Below are positions 40,858 to 43,111 of a stretch of DNA of 43,111 nucleotides, piece after piece. This DNA is from Fusicatenibacter sp. Its GTDB lineage: Bacteria; Bacillota; Clostridia; Lachnospirales; Lachnospiraceae. The position numbers and the translations under genes are program-made. The number at the start of each line of letters is the position of its first letter. Position 1 is the stretch's first letter. The notes beneath the pieces were generated by a model. It was given only the letters and a program-made list of their open reading frames with translations. It did not search any database and was not told where the DNA came from. The stretch is taken from positions 1 to 43,111 of the forward strand of contig JAGHIA010000101.1 in the NCBI GenBank assembly GCA_017887445.1, written 5' to 3'.

Positions 40858-41940
40858 TCAGTTTTTCTCGCCGATCCAGTTATCCCGGTTGATGGCCTCG
40901 GTCTGGCTTCCATTTTCCCGGGTCAATGTCTGCAGCTCCTGTCTGGAATAATTGATGATGCCTTTTCCCAGATATTCATGGCTTCCTCTGCGGAACACGC
41001 TCACCACGTCGCCTTTCTGGAAATCTCCTTCCATGGCGGCGATCCCTTTTGGCAGGAGGCTTTTTTCATATTTCTGCAGCGCGTCCGCCGCTCCTTCGTC
41101 CACATAGAGGTTTCCCATGCTCTGGGCGTAAAACGCCATCCACTGGAGCCGGGTCCTCATATTTCTCAGAGGCGCCTTAAAATATGTACCCTGCGCCGTT
41201 CCCTGTACGGCGCCAAGCAGCGAATCCTTCTCCCGGGAGGAACAGATAAAGACGGGCACTCCTGCCTTTGAGGCAAGTCTTGCGGCCGTCAGCTTGGTGC
41301 GCATTCCTCCGGTTCCGTTGCTGCTTCCCGCGCCTCCGGCGCGGCGGATCAGTTCGTCTGTGACAGTCTCCACAACATCGATATGCGTGGCCGTTTCATC
41401 CTTGGCCGGATTGGCTGTATACAGTCCGTCGATATCGGTCAGCAGAATCAGCAGATCCGCGTGCATCATGGCGGCCACCTGGGCGGACAGGGTGTCGTTG
41501 TCTCCCAGCTTCAGCTCTTCGATGGCTATGGTGTCGTTCTCATTGATGATCGGCACCGCGCCCCGGTTCAGCAGCACCGAAATGGAACTGAAAATATTTT
41601 TATACCGTCTCCGGTCCTCGAAATCACTGCGGTTCAGGAGAATCTGCGCGCATGGGATCTGATACTGCTGAAACTCTCTGGTGTATTCCTCCATGAGAAG
41701 TCCCTGGCCCACCGCGGCAGCCGCCTGTTTGTCGGCAATGCGCGTTGGGCGCTTATGAAACCCCAGCCTTCTAAAGCCGGCCGCCACAGCCCCGGAGGAG
41801 ACAAGGATGATCCGGTGCCCCTCCTGGCTGAGCCGGGCAAGCTGAGACGTAATATTCCCAATCTGTTCCGGATTCAGGCTTCCGTCCTCCCTGGTCAGTG
41901 AGCTTGTGCCGATTTTCACTACAATGATCTGCTTTTCCAT
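40858..41940 (-). CDS. proB: Glutamate 5-kinase
   Basis: First step of proline synthesis (glutamate to glutamyl-5-phosphate). The 360-residue protein has the amino-acid-kinase domain (VVKIGTSSLT, LVSSGAVAAG, INENDTIAIEELKLGDNDTLSA, LLTDIDGLYTANP, GTGGMRTKLTAARLA) and a C-terminal PUA domain (~270-355). ATG 41940 has AAAGGAAG upstream; it begins 16 nt after the GT2 stop. proA is not in the window, so the pathway is split. Confidence 0.95.
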   Translation of the reverse strand: MEKQIIVVKIGTSSLTREDGSLNPEQIGNITSQLARLSQEGHRIILVSSGAVAAGFRRLGFHKRPTRIADKQAAAAVGQGLLMEEYTREFQQYQIPCAQILLNRSDFEDRRRYKNIFSSISVLLNRGAVPIINENDTIAIEELKLGDNDTLSAQVAAMMHADLLILLTDIDGLYTANPAKDETATHIDVVETVTDELIRRAGGAGSSNGTGGMRTKLTAARLASKAGVPVFICSSREKDSLLGAVQGTAQGTYFKAPLRNMRTRLQWMAFYAQSMGNLYVDEGAADALQKYEKSLLPKGIAAMEGDFQKGDVVSVFRRGSHEYLGKGIINYSRQELQTLTRENGSQTEAINRDNWIGEKN

Positions 41941-41956
41941 TATGTCTTCCTTTCCG

Positions 41957-42910
41957 TCACTTCATCTTATGAATCTCGTCCGTCTGGTTTGTCTCACGGA
42001 TGATATAATGAGGACGTTTCTTTACTTCCATATATGCTTTTGCCAGATACTGGCCAATAATGCCCATGCAGAACAGCTGCACGCCTCCGATAAACGTAAT
42101 GATGCACACCAGAGACGCCCATCCGTCCACCGGGTCGCCGAACACCAGCTTCCGGACGCAGATGAATACGATCATACAGAACGCCAGGAACGTAAAGAAG
42201 ATTCCGGACCAGGACGCAATCATCAGCGGCGTCTGGGAGAAATTCACGATTCCGTCAATGCTGTATTTCAGAAGCTTCCAGAAATTCCACTTGGTCTCTC
42301 CCGCCACCCGTTCGGTGTTTTCATAGGGGAGCCATTTTGTCCGAAAGCCGATCCACCCGAAGATCCCTTTGGAAAAGCGGTTGTACTCTCCCATCTCCAC
42401 AATGGCGTCCACCATCTCCCGGCGCATCAGGCGGAAATCCCGGGCCCCGTCCACAATATCCGCGTCGGAGATTTTATTGATGATCTTGTAAAACAATCTG
42501 GCAAAAAACGAGCGCACCGGCGGTTCTCCTGTTCTGGAAACGCGCCTGGTGGCTACGCTGTCATAGGCTCCGCTCTCCAGCGCCTCCACCATCTCCGGAA
42601 GGAGCGCCGGAGGGTCCTGCATGTCCGCGTCCATCACCGCCACATAATCTCCTTTCGCGTTGCAAAAACCTGCGTACATCGCCGCCTCTTTTCCAAAATT
42701 CCGCGAAAACGAATAATAAAAGACCCGCGGGTCCTCCGCCGCGATCTGCTGCAGCAGCTCCAGCGTCCGGTCTTTCGAGCCGTCGTCCACAAACAGAAAT
42801 TCAAATTCATAATCCGTCATGGCGGCGCTTACTCTTGCAACTTCTTTATAAAAAATCGGCAATGCCTCTTCCTCGTTATAACAAGGTACGATCAACGATA
42901 TTTTTCGCAT
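41957..42910 (-). CDS. GT2 family glycosyltransferase (GtrB/DPM1-like) with two C-terminal membrane helices
   Basis: Transfers a sugar from a nucleotide sugar to undecaprenyl phosphate or a related lipid carrier. Residues 1-~225 are a GT-A domain: SLIVPCYNEEEALP, FLFVDDGSKDRT, then the metal-binding DADMQDPP (DxD-type) and the RFSKGIFGWIGF region. Two membrane segments follow (~230-255, ~265-295). 317 residues is the usual size for GtrB/YkcC-type enzymes. ATG 42910 has AAAGGAAAGG upstream. First gene of the operon with proB and the Nudix gene; it could supply the donor for the GT39-like enzyme at 6786 (inference). Confidence 0.88.
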   Translation of the reverse strand: MRKISLIVPCYNEEEALPIFYKEVARVSAAMTDYEFEFLFVDDGSKDRTLELLQQIAAEDPRVFYYSFSRNFGKEAAMYAGFCNAKGDYVAVMDADMQDPPALLPEMVEALESGAYDSVATRRVSRTGEPPVRSFFARLFYKIINKISDADIVDGARDFRLMRREMVDAIVEMGEYNRFSKGIFGWIGFRTKWLPYENTERVAGETKWNFWKLLKYSIDGIVNFSQTPLMIASWSGIFFTFLAFCMIVFICVRKLVFGDPVDGWASLVCIITFIGGVQLFCMGIIGQYLAKAYMEVKKRPHYIIRETNQTDEIHKMK

Positions 42911-42956
42911 AGAGCTTCCTTTCCTTTATACCTATATCCATGAACCTTTTCTACAA

Positions 42957-42986
42957 ATACCGGCGCAGCTGTCGCCTCCCGGTACT
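42957..42986. other. Short hairpin upstream of the GT2 gene
   Basis: taccgg...ccggta (about 42959-42985) in the GT2 leader region; no clear promoter pair seen, though a TATAAA box occurs near 42925. Confidence 0.35.
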
Positions 42987-42987
42987 A

Positions 42988-43111
42988 GAGCGTGTTTGAA
43001 AATTCATTCCCGCAATCTGCACGCCCCACTTTGCGTGGAATTTGCCCCAAAATCAGTCAGCGTAGCCCGCTACGCCTCCTGGTTTTGGAACAAATTCCCC
43101 ACAAACTGTGA
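42988..43111. repeat. Family-B element, truncated by the window end
   Basis: Begins with the family-B terminus agagcgtgtttgaaaattca and the gcacgccccactttgcgtgg block, then a longer interior with an inner inverted repeat (ggaatttg...caaattcc, 43038-43100). The expected right terminal repeat lies beyond the window. It is longer than the 4915-5005 copy. Confidence 0.8.

Noticed and set aside
1-43111. CRISPR array, tRNA or rRNA genes
   Set aside because: No regularly spaced direct repeats of 23-40 bp and no cloverleaf or rRNA signature sequence was recognised; the repeats present are dispersed palindromes. A dedicated tRNA scan could still find one I missed.

Overview
The window looks like a chromosomal stretch of a low-GC-phylum (Bacillota) anaerobe, most likely a Lachnospiraceae member. 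Reasons: strong GGAGG-type ribosome binding sites before nearly every gene, sigma-A-like promoters with 16-17 bp spacers, the rpmG-secE-nusG-rplK-rplA cluster, a GNAT-free XRE/HD-GYP/MATE-rich gene content, and Clostridia-type families. The taxonomic call is inference; no rRNA or tRNA gene was found.

Layout. 1-391: a giant inverted repeat. 688-3898: hexuronate catabolism (uxaA, uxaB). 4102-4887: a HisA of the eukaryotic HIS6 type. 5009-8657: an XRE-type regulator divergent from a GT39-like membrane glycosyltransferase. 8658-10040: MATE exporter behind a likely attenuator. 10414-10676: a second giant inverted repeat with a three-way-junction fold, in the 3' region of an Hpt / REC-HD-GYP signalling pair (10699-12136). 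12302-18755: a glycerophosphodiester / glycerol-3-phosphate uptake and breakdown locus (ugpC-ugpA-ugpE-ugpB, glpQ, HAD phosphatase). 19192-22708: XRE membrane protein with a charged repeat linker, endonuclease III, second MATE exporter. 22807-29185: a type III restriction-modification locus (PD-(D/E)XK-like protein, mod, res) followed by a P-loop kinase. 29701-30591: AraC regulator. 30773-32979: ribosomal/transcription cluster. 33433-36645: AarF/ABC1 kinase with phasin-like partner, sigma factor, XRE regulator. 37027-39591: BTAD-type regulator next to a self-contained invertible DNA segment carrying its own tyrosine recombinase and an outward sigma-A-like promoter. 39759-42910: GT2, proB and a double-Nudix protein in one operon. 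42988-end: a truncated repeat element.

The most interesting item is the inverton at 38379-39591. Two perfect 32-bp inverted repeats flank a tyrosine recombinase gene; each repeat has the 9-9-9 arm-spacer-arm design of a recombinase core site, and a TTGACA-17-TAAAAT promoter sits just inside the right repeat. As drawn, the promoter points away from the BTAD regulator gene; inversion would aim it at that gene. This is a strong candidate for phase-variable expression of a regulator (structure seen directly, switching inferred).

The second theme is the density of structured intergenic DNA: two giant hairpins, at least nine copies of a 28-nt palindrome whose arms change together, a ~90-bp MITE-like family with terminal inverted repeats, a paired-hairpin leader element with compensatory changes ahead of two ribosome binding sites, and a duplicated 28-nt motif ahead of rplK and rplA.
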